7,798 nucleotides of DNA. Source: Prevotellaceae bacterium (GTDB lineage Bacteria; Bacteroidota; Bacteroidia; Bacteroidales; UBA932). The stretch's first letter is position 1, and every line of letters starts with the position of its first letter. Positions 1 through 6,465 of the stretch are shown piece by piece. Location of the stretch: positions 1 through 7,798 of the forward strand of contig JAISDR010000065.1 in the NCBI GenBank assembly GCA_031264645.1, read 5' to 3'. A program made the translations under genes and the position numbers. The notes under the pieces are model-generated. The model saw nothing but the letters and a program-made list of their open reading frames with translations. It was not told where the DNA came from and did no database searches.

Positions 1-425
1 CCCACGAGCGCCTGTCCTATAATCTTCATATTTATCTCCTGATCGCCTGCGATGGTCGGGTTATCGGGAAACAGGAACTTGTATTTCAGTGTAACGAACA
101 GCGTTACCGCTACGCCTGCCAGAGCTGCGACTATTCCGTACAAGACTTTCTGTTTGTCGCGCGGCTCGAACTTGTCACCCTTTGCGCTGGTCAGCAGGAT
201 TGCGAAAATGAAGAGTATAAGAATACCTCCCGCATATACCGACAACTGCACTCCCATAAGGAAATGATAGTTCAACAACAAATACAGACCTGCCGTACCA
301 AGCAGTACGAAAAGCAGATATGTCGCCGCCCGCAACATCCTCTTGGACGTAACGGCAAGCACGGACGAGGCAATTATCAGCGCCCCCAAAGTATAAAATG
401 CTATTAAATTGACTGTAGTTCCCAT
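1..425 (-). CDS. nuoJ: NADH-quinone oxidoreductase subunit J (NuoJ), 5' part only
   Basis: Membrane-arm subunit of respiratory complex I; NuoJ takes part in proton translocation and contacts NuoA, NuoK and NuoH. The gene is cut by the left window edge: 141 codons are visible, and the 3' end is missing. Translation from the ATG at 423-425 begins MGTTVNLIAFYTLGALIIAS and contains several hydrophobic segments. The motif LSVYAGGILILFIFAILLTS (about residues 75-94) is the NuoJ hallmark region with the conserved Y-A-G-x-I-L-x-L-F. A charged loop (KGDKFEPRDKQK) follows, then another membrane segment. The start codon lies one base after the nuoI stop (TAA-T-ATG), which suggests translational coupling. 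Identification rests on the motif, the membrane pattern and the operon position. Confidence 0.95.
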   Translation of the reverse strand, partial: MGTTVNLIAFYTLGALIIASSVLAVTSKRMLRAATYLLFVLLGTAGLYLLLNYHFLMGVQLSVYAGGILILFIFAILLTSAKGDKFEPRDKQKVLYGIVAALAGVAVTLFVTLKYKFLFPDNPTIAGDQEINMKIIGQALV

Positions 426-426
426 A

Positions 427-939
427 TTATTCTTTATTTTTGATTACCAGTTCCGAGCCTTCCATGTTCAGCTGCTTATACAGCCGGTCTCTCGTAAACA
501 CAGAGTGCTCAAATACATTCGACCATTCGATTGCATCCTGTGGACACGAGGAAGTGCAAAGCGCACAAAATGTACAGCTTCCCAAATCGTACACATACCG
601 GTCGAGTACCTTTTTCGTCTTGACAATGGTCTTGGTTTCCCCTTCCGGCGTTACAGTATCGATCTTTGTTTCAACTGTTTTGTTTATAACTTCAATTGTT
701 CCGTTAGGACAGTTAATCATACAAATTCCGCAGGCGGTGCATTTGTGCTGATTCTGTTCATTGTGCGGCATAGTCAGTAATCCCCTGAAACGTTCGGGAT
801 ATACTTTTTTCCCCCTGTTTTCGGGATATTGCTGAGTCACCTTCGGGCGCAGCATGTTCAACAGTGTGATATACATGCCCTGAAGCAGCCGGTAACAGCC
901 GGTAAATATTTCCTTTATATATCTAAACCCTTCTCTCAT
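427..939 (-). CDS. nuoI: NADH-quinone oxidoreductase subunit I (NuoI), 2x[4Fe-4S] ferredoxin-type
   Basis: Connecting-arm subunit of complex I that carries two [4Fe-4S] clusters (N6a and N6b in the family) and passes electrons towards NuoB. The 170-residue protein has two C-x2-C-x2-C-x3-C-P motifs: C67, C70, C73, C77 and C122, C125, C128, C132. The N-terminal amphipathic stretch (about residues 1-35, with the GLLQGMYITL-like segment) fits the membrane-associated helix of NuoI. The linker between the two cluster motifs is long: 44 residues separate C77 and C122, against about 28 in E. coli NuoI. It is rich in Lys and Thr (about residues 85-112). The ATG start lies directly after three 7-bp repeats and has no visible Shine-Dalgarno site. 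The gene lies 28 bp after nuoH and 1 bp before nuoJ. Confidence 0.97.
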   Translation of the reverse strand: MREGFRYIKEIFTGCYRLLQGMYITLLNMLRPKVTQQYPENRGKKVYPERFRGLLTMPHNEQNQHKCTACGICMINCPNGTIEVINKTVETKIDTVTPEGETKTIVKTKKVLDRYVYDLGSCTFCALCTSSCPQDAIEWSNVFEHSVFTRDRLYKQLNMEGSELVIKNKE

Positions 940-960
940 AATTCACAATTCATAATTCAT
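940..960 (-). repeat. three 7-bp tandem repeats abutting the nuoI start
   Basis: On the minus strand the spacer between nuoH and nuoI reads ATGAATT-ATGAATT-GTGAATT, followed at once by the nuoI start ATG, which begins a degenerate fourth unit (ATGAGAG). Because 7 is not a multiple of 3, successive units place ATG or GTG in different frames. The unit at 958-960 is in frame with nuoI but hits a TGA before reaching it, so 937-939 remains the start. Similar A/T-rich heptad runs are, from memory, common between Bacteroidetes genes. Confidence 0.7.
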
Positions 961-967
961 TTTACAT

Positions 968-2011
968 CTACAGTACCACAATAAGGGTCATCAGTATCAA
1001 ATTAATTAAACATATCGGCATCAGTATCTTCCACTCGAGATTCAGCAGCTGGTCAATCCTCAGACGCGGAAACGACCAGCGAACCCACAGGGCAAGAAAT
1101 ACGCAAAAGAATGTTTTGCCGAAAAACCAGACAACCGGAGGTATGTAATCCATTATGCCATTGAACGTCTCCCAGCCCGGCACGTGGAAAGGCATCCATC
1201 CGCCAAGAAACATTGTACTCGCTATTCCTGCGATAATAAACATGTTCAGGTATTCGGCGAGATAAAAAAAGCCGAACTGGATACCGGAATATTCGGTGTG
1301 ATATCCGGCAGTCAGTTCCGATTCCGCTTCGGGAAGATCGAAAGGTCCCCGGTTGGTTTCGGCATGACCGGCAATGAGATATGTCAAAAATGCCAGACAT
1401 GCGGGAACGTGTCCCTTGAAGATAAACCACATCTCCGACTGTTGTGCAACGATTTCCGATATCTGCATCGTCCCCGACAGAATCACTATGGCTAACATGG
1501 ATAAGCCCGCTGATATTTCGTAGCTTATCAGCTGTGCTCCACTGCGCATGGCTCCAATCATGGTATATTTGCTGTTGCTTGACCAGCCCGCCATAAGAAT
1601 GCCTACAACGCCAAGCGACGAAACGGCTAAGAGATAGAAAATCCCTATGTTAAAGTCGATGATATGAGCACCGTCGGCAAAGGGCAAAGCTGCAAAAGTA
1701 CATATCGAGGCTGCAATAATGACAAAGGAAGCCAGCCGAAACAGAAAATGATCGGCACGGTTGATGTGTATCAACTCTTTAAGTAAAATCTTAACCATAT
1801 CGGCTACGGACTGCAGGACGCCCCATTTCCCAACTCTGTTTGGTCCAAGCCGGCACTGGAAAAACCCGCAAATTTTACGCTCGGCATATATCAGTATGAG
1901 CGCAAGTACCGCATACACTGTCAATAATGCGATGGCAATAAGGACAAATTCCGCAATCAATGCCCATGTATCCCCCAGATATGTACGCAATATGTTATCT
2001 ATCCAAATCAT
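968..2011 (-). CDS. nuoH: NADH-quinone oxidoreductase subunit H (NuoH)
   Basis: Integral membrane subunit of complex I that forms much of the quinone-access channel at the junction of the membrane and peripheral arms. The 347-residue protein is about the family's usual length and has roughly eight hydrophobic helices. Conserved landmarks are [19 protein letters not shown] (43-61), the acidic LLKEL (76-80), [19 protein letters not shown] (142-160) continuing to the conserved SYE (163-165), the cytoplasmic loop [17 protein letters not shown] (217-233) followed by AGYHTEYSG, and [13 protein letters not shown] (310-322). The start ATG at 2009-2011 has no clear Shine-Dalgarno sequence. In other Bacteroidetes nuoH directly follows nuoCD. 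Here a foreign-looking gene and a repeat-bearing spacer of 313 bp lie between them, so nuoH and the genes after it depend on read-through or on an unrecognised internal promoter. Confidence 0.97.
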   Translation of the reverse strand: MIWIDNILRTYLGDTWALIAEFVLIAIALLTVYAVLALILIYAERKICGFFQCRLGPNRVGKWGVLQSVADMVKILLKELIHINRADHFLFRLASFVIIAASICTFAALPFADGAHIIDFNIGIFYLLAVSSLGVVGILMAGWSSNSKYTMIGAMRSGAQLISYEISAGLSMLAIVILSGTMQISEIVAQQSEMWFIFKGHVPACLAFLTYLIAGHAETNRGPFDLPEAESELTAGYHTEYSGIQFGFFYLAEYLNMFIIAGIASTMFLGGWMPFHVPGWETFNGIMDYIPPVVWFFGKTFFCVFLALWVRWSFPRLRIDQLLNLEWKILMPICLINLILMTLIVVL

Positions 2012-2071
2012 ATAATTGTTAATCTATTAAGCGTTTTAAAACTGTTTATCATCTTTTTTATTCTATAATTT

Positions 2072-2176
2072 TTAATCATTCATTTTTACTGTTCCGTCAA
2101 TCTGTCTTTTAATTTTTATGGTGACATTTATAGTGACATTTATAGTGACATTTATGGTGACATAATTTATACCATT
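2072..2176 (-). pseudogene. orphan C-terminal remnant: N-V-T-I repeat tail
   Basis: A short open stretch (34 codons, bounded upstream by TAG at 2177-2179 and ended by TAA at 2072-2074) reads N-G-I-N-Y, then V-T-I-N repeats, then KIKRQIDGTVKMND. It has no start codon or ribosome-binding site of its own. Its tail parallels the sequence after the first repeat array (2234-2278), which in one frame reads KIRKLIDRTVKNE. The two tails share K-I-[RK]-[KR]-x-I-D-x-T-V-K, with a silent GAT/GAC difference at the aspartate. I infer the 3' end of a lost or deleted second copy of the AlbA_2-type gene that lies upstream. An alternative is a duplicated non-coding repeat module. Confidence 0.45.
2120..2163. 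repeat. 12-bp tandem repeat array, second (orphan) copy
   Basis: About 3.7 units of a 12-bp direct repeat, plus-strand consensus [AG]GTGACATTTAT. Units begin at 2120, 2132, 2144 and 2156 (the last partial). The only variation is A/G at the first base. Read on the minus strand in the N-V-T-I frame this is ACT versus ACC, both threonine; in the other two minus frames it changes an amino acid. The core GACATTTAT is shared with the array at 2279-2338, and the flank at 2074-2119 is similar to 2232-2278. Confidence 0.9.
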
Positions 2177-2278
2177 CTAAAGATTAATCAATTAAATGTC
2201 ATTATCAAATGTTTTTACCTTTTATTCCTGCAATCATTCATTTTTTACTGTTCTATCAATCAATTTTCTAATTTTATT

Positions 2279-2338
2279 AGGACATTTATTAGGACATTTA
2301 TTAGGACGTTTATTAGGACATTTATTAGGACATTTTTG
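2279..2338. repeat. 12-bp tandem repeat array at the 3' end of the AlbA_2-type gene
   Basis: Nearly five units of a 12-bp direct repeat, plus-strand consensus AGGACATTTATT. Units begin at 2279, 2291, 2303, 2315 and 2327 (the last degenerates after AGGACATTT). The third unit has one change (GACGTTT). The gene upstream ends inside the fifth unit: its last codons and stop (ATG TCC TAA) are repeat sequence. In the minus-strand N-V-L-I frame the single change is silent (AAT/AAC); in the other two minus frames it is not. There are no spacers between units, so this is not a CRISPR array. Confidence 0.93.
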
Positions 2339-3674
2339 TAGTATCGCTAATAATCATCCAGTTACCTGCCTTATTTGACCCAATTCTGTCTATTACTTTT
2401 GCATTTACAAGTTCTATTAAAATTCGTTTTACATTTCTTTCTGACATAACAAGTTCGTTTGCCATTTTTTTGACTGTAATCTGCGGATTTTCTCCAATCA
2501 ATTTCAATACTTTATCTGCATGTTTGATTTCGGGAACACCCAACGCCTGCTGTTCTGTTTCAAATACTTTTTTGTCAAACTTAACTAATATGCCGTCCTC
2601 AAAATCCGCAAATTCAGGTAAAGGATATTTACCTTTACGCGCATCGTCCAGCATTTTTAGCGTACCCTGTCCCCATGCTTCTATTTGTCCCGAACGATAA
2701 AAGATATTGGCTATCAGTTTATTTCGCAGACGCGACAAGTGCTGTTTCTTCAACGATTTTATATCCAGAGGAAACATCAGCTTACCTTCATTCCACAATT
2801 CCAGACTGTTGTCGAAAACCTTGATTGTAAAAAAAGTATTGCCGCCATAGTTGCGATGTATGATTGCATTCAAAATCGCCTCACGCAATGCAATTTCAGG
2901 ATATTCCAAAGTTTCTATACGCTGCAAACCGCTGTATGTAAAGTTTTTTTGCATATATTTCGCAATAAGCAATTCCATAATGCGGTCGGGCATCTGAAAC
3001 AGCGGACATTCTATTACGTCGTCCGTAACCAAATCGGTATGACTGTTGCCGCGAAAACGCCCTATCTTACAGACTGCAAGCAGAAAATGACGGGTGGGAC
3101 GTTTTGAAAAAAGCAATAAGGCTGCCCGCGTCAAAACTCCATTTTTTGATAAATCCAACCTTTCAAACAAATCCGGGATTTTACTTTCGTTGACGTCCAG
3201 TGGTAAACGATTCGACTGTGTGGCTTTACGGACAAACAAGCGTACCGTGCCTTCGTCAATATCATCCCACGAAACATCGGGAACAGTTATCTCGTCCCAG
3301 GTCAGATTATTGGCTGTAAGCAGAAATGTTTGCAAAGCATTTCCTTTCAATTCCTGAGTTATGCTTCCGCTGCGAACATAAAAACGTCCATGAAAGGAAA
3401 CAGGATAGGAACTTTTATTTATCTTTATTTCAAGATATTTCAGATTATTTTTGCTGTGTTCGCGAATATCCGCCTGAATGCCCAGTATGCTCATGATTTT
3501 ATTGGGTAAATCTTCCATCAGTTTGGATATGTTGTTAATGCCGCAAACTTCTCCATCGTCGCGAATTCCAACATATATACGACCGCCGGCAGTGTTTGCA
3601 TACGCCGATACTGTTTTCAGGTGTTCATCCCTCCAGCTTTCTTTTAATTCAATATGTTGAGACTCTTTTTTCAA
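2325..3674 (-). CDS. AlbA_2 (Schlafen-type) / HATPase_c_4 / winged-helix protein, putative transcriptional regulator
   Basis: A 449-residue protein of the family often labelled ATP-binding protein or putative transcriptional regulator; the biological role of most members is unknown. Residues 1-115 match an AlbA_2 nucleic-acid-binding domain: E-L-K-E-S-W near 9-14, then AYANTAGGRIYVGIRDDG (24-41) and the F-Y-V-R-S-G block (98-103). Residues about 255-345 resemble the GHKL-like HATPase_c_4 domain, with REAILNAIIHRNY (264-276; N-box residues E265, N269) and the glycine block EAWGQGTLKM (332-341). Residues about 384-443 form a winged helix-turn-helix (ITVKKMANELVMSERNVKRI). The start is TTG at 3672-3674, because an in-frame TAA lies shortly upstream, no ATG intervenes, and AAAGGAAGA sits 7 bases ahead. 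It begins 38 bp after nuoCD on the same strand, so co-transcription is likely. The gene looks more A/T-rich than the nuo genes, which fits later acquisition. It ends inside a 12-bp repeat array, probably shortened by a one-base change in an A-run. Confidence 0.9.
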   Translation of the reverse strand: MKKESQHIELKESWRDEHLKTVSAYANTAGGRIYVGIRDDGEVCGINNISKLMEDLPNKIMSILGIQADIREHSKNNLKYLEIKINKSSYPVSFHGRFYVRSGSITQELKGNALQTFLLTANNLTWDEITVPDVSWDDIDEGTVRLFVRKATQSNRLPLDVNESKIPDLFERLDLSKNGVLTRAALLLFSKRPTRHFLLAVCKIGRFRGNSHTDLVTDDVIECPLFQMPDRIMELLIAKYMQKNFTYSGLQRIETLEYPEIALREAILNAIIHRNYGGNTFFTIKVFDNSLELWNEGKLMFPLDIKSLKKQHLSRLRNKLIANIFYRSGQIEAWGQGTLKMLDDARKGKYPLPEFADFEDGILVKFDKKVFETEQQALGVPEIKHADKVLKLIGENPQITVKKMANELVMSERNVKRILIELVNAKVIDRIGSNKAGNWMIISDTTKMS

Positions 3675-3681
3675 TTTGTTA

Positions 3682-3690
3682 TCTTCCTTT
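3682..3690 (-). promoter_or_regulatory. Shine-Dalgarno site deciding the TTG start of the AlbA_2-type gene
   Basis: Minus-strand AAAGGAAGA lies 7 bases before the TTG at 3672-3674. It supports a non-ATG start just after an in-frame TAA and is stronger than the sites ahead of nuoH, nuoI and nuoA, where no clear Shine-Dalgarno sequence is visible. Confidence 0.6.
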
Positions 3691-3712
3691 TATCTTTTTG
3701 TCCTTATTCATT

Positions 3713-5347
3713 TTATCTGTCAATACACGGTATTACATAATCGAGGGACCCTCCGAGCATTATCAAATCGGCGACTTTAGTTCGCGGGGCGGTGGCAATC
3801 GCCTTGAGAGCGCCCACCAGTACCAGCGATGGCGAACGGAATTTCACGCGGTACGGGCTTTTATCGCCTTTACTGTTGATATATACGCCAAACTGTCCTC
3901 TTGCATTTTCGACACGCTGGAAAAATTCTCCTTCGGGAAGACGGATTATCGCCTTTGTCTTTTCTTTGTATGCGCCTTCGGGAATATTGTCAATCAACTG
4001 TTCGATAATGCGTAATGACTGTTCTATCTCTTCCAGACGAATGACGTAACGGTCGAAAGTCATGCCGCCTTCATGCAGAATTTCCTCGAAATCGACCTTA
4101 GCGTATGCTGCATACGGCTCTATTTTGCGAATATCGTTGTGCCAGCCCGACGCCCGTCCGCTTGGACCTGTTGCGCCAAGCGATATGGCTTTTTCCCTGC
4201 TCATGTATCCGATACCGTTCATTCTTCCCCGTGCAATCGGGTTGCCCGTAAAGAGCAGATGATGCTCTTTCAGCATCTTGCGCATGTACGGGATAAATTC
4301 CTTCACTTTCCTGCAAAAGTCGGGATGGATGTCGTCGGCTATGCCGCCTATTACATTGTAGTTCACCATCAGACGTCCGCCGGATGTTTCTTCGAAGATA
4401 TCCATAATCTTCTCGCGGTCGCGCAGTCCGTACATGAACGCGGTTACGGCTCCCATATCCATGCACATTGAACCCCAGCCGATAAGGTGGGACGCGATTC
4501 TGGTAAGCTCGTCTATAATGGTACGCACGTACACAGCCCTCTGCGGAATTTCGAGCGCAAGCGCCTTTTCACAGCACAGACACACTGCATGACGGTTAAC
4601 TGTTCCCGACAGATAGTCGAGCCTGTCCGTAAGATGCAGAATCTTAGGGTAGGTGTAAGTTTCGCACATTTTCTCGATTCCCCTGTGGATGTACCCGAAA
4701 TTCGGGTCTATTTTACTGATAATCTCTCCGTCAAGCGATATTCTCAGATGCAGGACGCCGTGCGTGGCGGGGTGTTGAGGTCCGAAATTGATGATATATT
4801 CGTTCCTGTCAAACAGCTTGTGAACGGTTTCGGTTTCTTCGCCCATAATCATCGAAATGGAAGGCGCCGTTTCCATGTCTTCGAGGAGTTCATTTTCCAG
4901 AGGCACAGGGTTGACAGCCGGATCGGCGTTGTAATCCTTGCGTAAAGGATAGCCTTTCCAGTCCGCCCGTAAAAAGATGCGCCGCATGTCGGGATGATTG
5001 ATAAACCGTATGCCAAAAAAATCATAAACTTCACGCTCGTAAACATTGGCGGAATCCCATAAATCGTGTACGGAAAACAGTTCCGGCTTTTCACGCTCGC
5101 TGACGCCGGTTTTCAGCGCCAGCATATTCTGCGGGCTGGATGACTGCGAGAGGTAATAGATTACGCCGAGACTGTCGCCATAGTCCATTCCTGCCATATC
5201 GAAAAGGAAATCGAAACTTTCTTCATTGCGCAACATTGCGGCAGTTTCATACGCTTTATCCTTCGGCACGCTGACTGTAAGCATGTTTTCCCTGTATTCC
5301 GTCTGCGCATATCCAAGCGCGGAAATTTTTTCTTCAATCCTGTTCAT
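3713..5347 (-). CDS. nuoCD: NADH-quinone oxidoreductase subunit C/D fusion (NuoCD)
   Basis: Fused connecting-arm subunit of complex I, 544 residues. The N-terminal part (about 1-150) is NuoC (30 kDa type), with the signature EREVYDFFGIRFINHPDMRR (104-123) and ADWKGYPLRKDY (128-139). From about residue 180 the protein is NuoD (49 kDa type): NFGPQHPATHGVLHL (187-201), HRGIEK (221-226) and TDRLDYLSG (240-248), then a SHLIGWGSMCMDMGA-like helix region and PRTKVADLIMLGGSLDYV at the C-terminus. By spacing, H196 (of THG) and Y245 (of RLDY) are 49 residues apart and correspond to the quinone-binding His and Tyr of the family (His38 and Tyr87 in Thermus Nqo4). Both are present, so the quinone site looks intact. 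The start ATG overlaps the end of nuoB by 14 bases. The C-D fusion is known from E. coli and from Bacteroidetes. Confidence 0.97.
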   Translation of the reverse strand: MNRIEEKISALGYAQTEYRENMLTVSVPKDKAYETAAMLRNEESFDFLFDMAGMDYGDSLGVIYYLSQSSSPQNMLALKTGVSEREKPELFSVHDLWDSANVYEREVYDFFGIRFINHPDMRRIFLRADWKGYPLRKDYNADPAVNPVPLENELLEDMETAPSISMIMGEETETVHKLFDRNEYIINFGPQHPATHGVLHLRISLDGEIISKIDPNFGYIHRGIEKMCETYTYPKILHLTDRLDYLSGTVNRHAVCLCCEKALALEIPQRAVYVRTIIDELTRIASHLIGWGSMCMDMGAVTAFMYGLRDREKIMDIFEETSGGRLMVNYNVIGGIADDIHPDFCRKVKEFIPYMRKMLKEHHLLFTGNPIARGRMNGIGYMSREKAISLGATGPSGRASGWHNDIRKIEPYAAYAKVDFEEILHEGGMTFDRYVIRLEEIEQSLRIIEQLIDNIPEGAYKEKTKAIIRLPEGEFFQRVENARGQFGVYINSKGDKSPYRVKFRSPSLVLVGALKAIATAPRTKVADLIMLGGSLDYVIPCIDR

Positions 5348-5948
5348 CTTCGTTCTCGGATTGGGGATTATTATCAGCGGATTCGTTTTCAGGGCTTAGC
5401 TTGAAAAAGTTCTGTACCTTTATTTTTCGCGACAGCTGCATCATTCCATATAATATGGCGTCGGGACGCGGGGGACAGCCGGGTACGTAAACATCAACGG
5501 GAATAATCTCGTTCACTCCCTTCACTACATGATACGAATTTTTGAAGGGTCCGCCTCCTATCGCACAGCTGCCGACGGCTATCACGTATTTCGGTTCGGC
5601 TAACTGGTCGTACAGGCGTTTCAGCACAGGCGCCATTTTGTGGACAATCGTCCCGAAAACAAAGATTACATCCGCCTGACGGGGACTGTTGCGGTAAACT
5701 TCCCAGCCAAAGCGCGCAAAGTCGGTATGCGCTCCGCCAACGCACATAAACTCTATGCCGCAGCAGCTTGTGGCAAAGGTCAGGGGCCAGACGGAATTTG
5801 AACGTCCCCAGTTTATCAGGTCGTTCAGTTTGCCGACAAGAACGTTTACTCCGTTCTTTTTCAATTCTTCCACATACTGCTCGAGGTATTCGTTATCATT
5901 GAAATCCTCGTATTTCATGTTGCGGACATGTATGTTTTTTACTTCCAT
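5334..5948 (-). CDS. nuoB: NADH-quinone oxidoreductase subunit B (NuoB)
   Basis: Connecting-arm subunit that holds the [4Fe-4S] cluster N2, the last relay before quinone. In the 204-residue form chosen here the four cluster cysteines are C62-C63 (ATSCCGIEFM), C128 (AVGSCAIGGGPF) and C158 (VPGCPPRPDA). WGRSNSVWPLTFATSCC and RNSPRQADVI are further family blocks. I chose the ATG at 5946-5948 because AAGGAG lies 7 bases upstream. An in-frame ATG at 5967-5969 would add seven residues but lacks such a site and would deepen the overlap with nuoA from 10 to 31 bases. The C-terminus carries an acidic, Asn- and Glu-rich tail of about 20 residues after the conserved FFKLSPE, and its last codons overlap the nuoCD start. 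Confidence 0.97.
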   Translation of the reverse strand: MEVKNIHVRNMKYEDFNDNEYLEQYVEELKKNGVNVLVGKLNDLINWGRSNSVWPLTFATSCCGIEFMCVGGAHTDFARFGWEVYRNSPRQADVIFVFGTIVHKMAPVLKRLYDQLAEPKYVIAVGSCAIGGGPFKNSYHVVKGVNEIIPVDVYVPGCPPRPDAILYGMMQLSRKIKVQNFFKLSPENESADNNPQSENEDEQD

Positions 5949-6292
5949 TTCAACGCTCCTTTTTTCCATGCATAAGCAAGTCCGAGTGTCAGTATTAGCA
6001 GGAAAAACCCGACACAGACCAGTCCGTTAATGCCCAAATCCTTTACCACTGTTGCCCATGGAAACAGCAGTACCGTTTCGACGTCAAATATCAGATAGAG
6101 AATGGCAAACAGGTAATAACCTACGCGAAACTGCATCCACGAAGTTCCTCGCGTCGGAATCCCGCATTCGTAAGGCTCTCCTTTTAAGCGGTTCCGCGAG
6201 TGCGGCGCTAACAGTTTGGCGATAATCAATGCAGCCCCTACCATGAATATGGCGGTCAAAAGAGCTACAAGAAATAAAGCTGAATTGCTCAT
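5939..6292 (-). CDS. nuoA: NADH-quinone oxidoreductase subunit A (NuoA)
   Basis: Small membrane subunit of complex I near the quinone channel, and the first gene of this nuo operon. From the ATG at 6290-6292 it encodes 117 residues, starting MSNSALFLVALLTAIFMVGA. It has three membrane helices. The loop after helix 1 carries the conserved KGEPYECGIPTRG, which includes the Cys of the family, followed by FRVGYYLFAILYLIFDVET with the conserved acidic pair. LAYAWKKGALKW closes the protein. A TTG nine bases further upstream (6299-6301) could also be read as a start, but ATG is preferred and neither has a Shine-Dalgarno site. The stop overlaps nuoB by 10 bases. Confidence 0.96.
   Translation of the reverse strand: MSNSALFLVALLTAIFMVGAALIIAKLLAPHSRNRLKGEPYECGIPTRGTSWMQFRVGYYLFAILYLIFDVETVLLFPWATVVKDLGINGLVCVGFFLLILTLGLAYAWKKGALKWK
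5956..5961 (-). promoter_or_regulatory. Shine-Dalgarno site deciding the nuoB start
   Basis: Minus-strand AAGGAG followed by seven bases (CGTTGAA) and ATG. It lies inside the last codons of nuoA and favours the inner ATG (5946-5948) over the one at 5967-5969. Confidence 0.6.
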
Positions 6293-6334
6293 AATGTACA
6301 AATTATATCAATTTAATTCACATTTTTAAGGCGG

Positions 6335-6342
6335 CAAATTTA
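6335..6342 (-). promoter_or_regulatory. possible Bacteroidetes -7 promoter box for the nuo operon
   Basis: Minus-strand TAAATTTG matches the Bacteroides primary sigma -7 consensus TAnnTTTG and lies about 42 bases before the nuoA ATG. No convincing TTTG -33 element is found 19-21 bases upstream, so this is a weak call. It rests on one box match and on position at the head of the operon. Confidence 0.3.
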
Positions 6343-6465
6343 ATATAAAACTTTAACTTGTGTCTGTCTTTTTCTGTTAGTGGTTATTAAACAATGATTT
6401 TTAAATATATAATTGCGGCAATGCAAGGCAATGGCATGTCCGGAACAGGGATTGCGAAACAGTTC

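Noticed and set aside
2120..2338. Repeat arrays as a CRISPR
   Set aside because: Units are 12 bp and directly abutting, with no unique spacers and no cas genes in the window.
2196..2378. Plus-strand 60-codon reading frame encoding L-L-G-H repeats
   Set aside because: It is the complementary reading of the 12-bp array and overlaps the 3' end of the regulator gene. It has no ribosome-binding site, and the variant unit changes an amino acid (His to Arg) in this frame.
3675..3712. Separate promoter for the AlbA_2-type gene in the gap after nuoCD
   Set aside because: The gap is only 38 bp, is A/T-rich throughout and has no TAnnTTTG box. Co-transcription from nuoA is simpler.
6293..6301. TTG start for nuoA, three codons upstream of the ATG
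   Set aside because: An ATG is available and matches the usual NuoA N-terminus, and no Shine-Dalgarno site favours the TTG.
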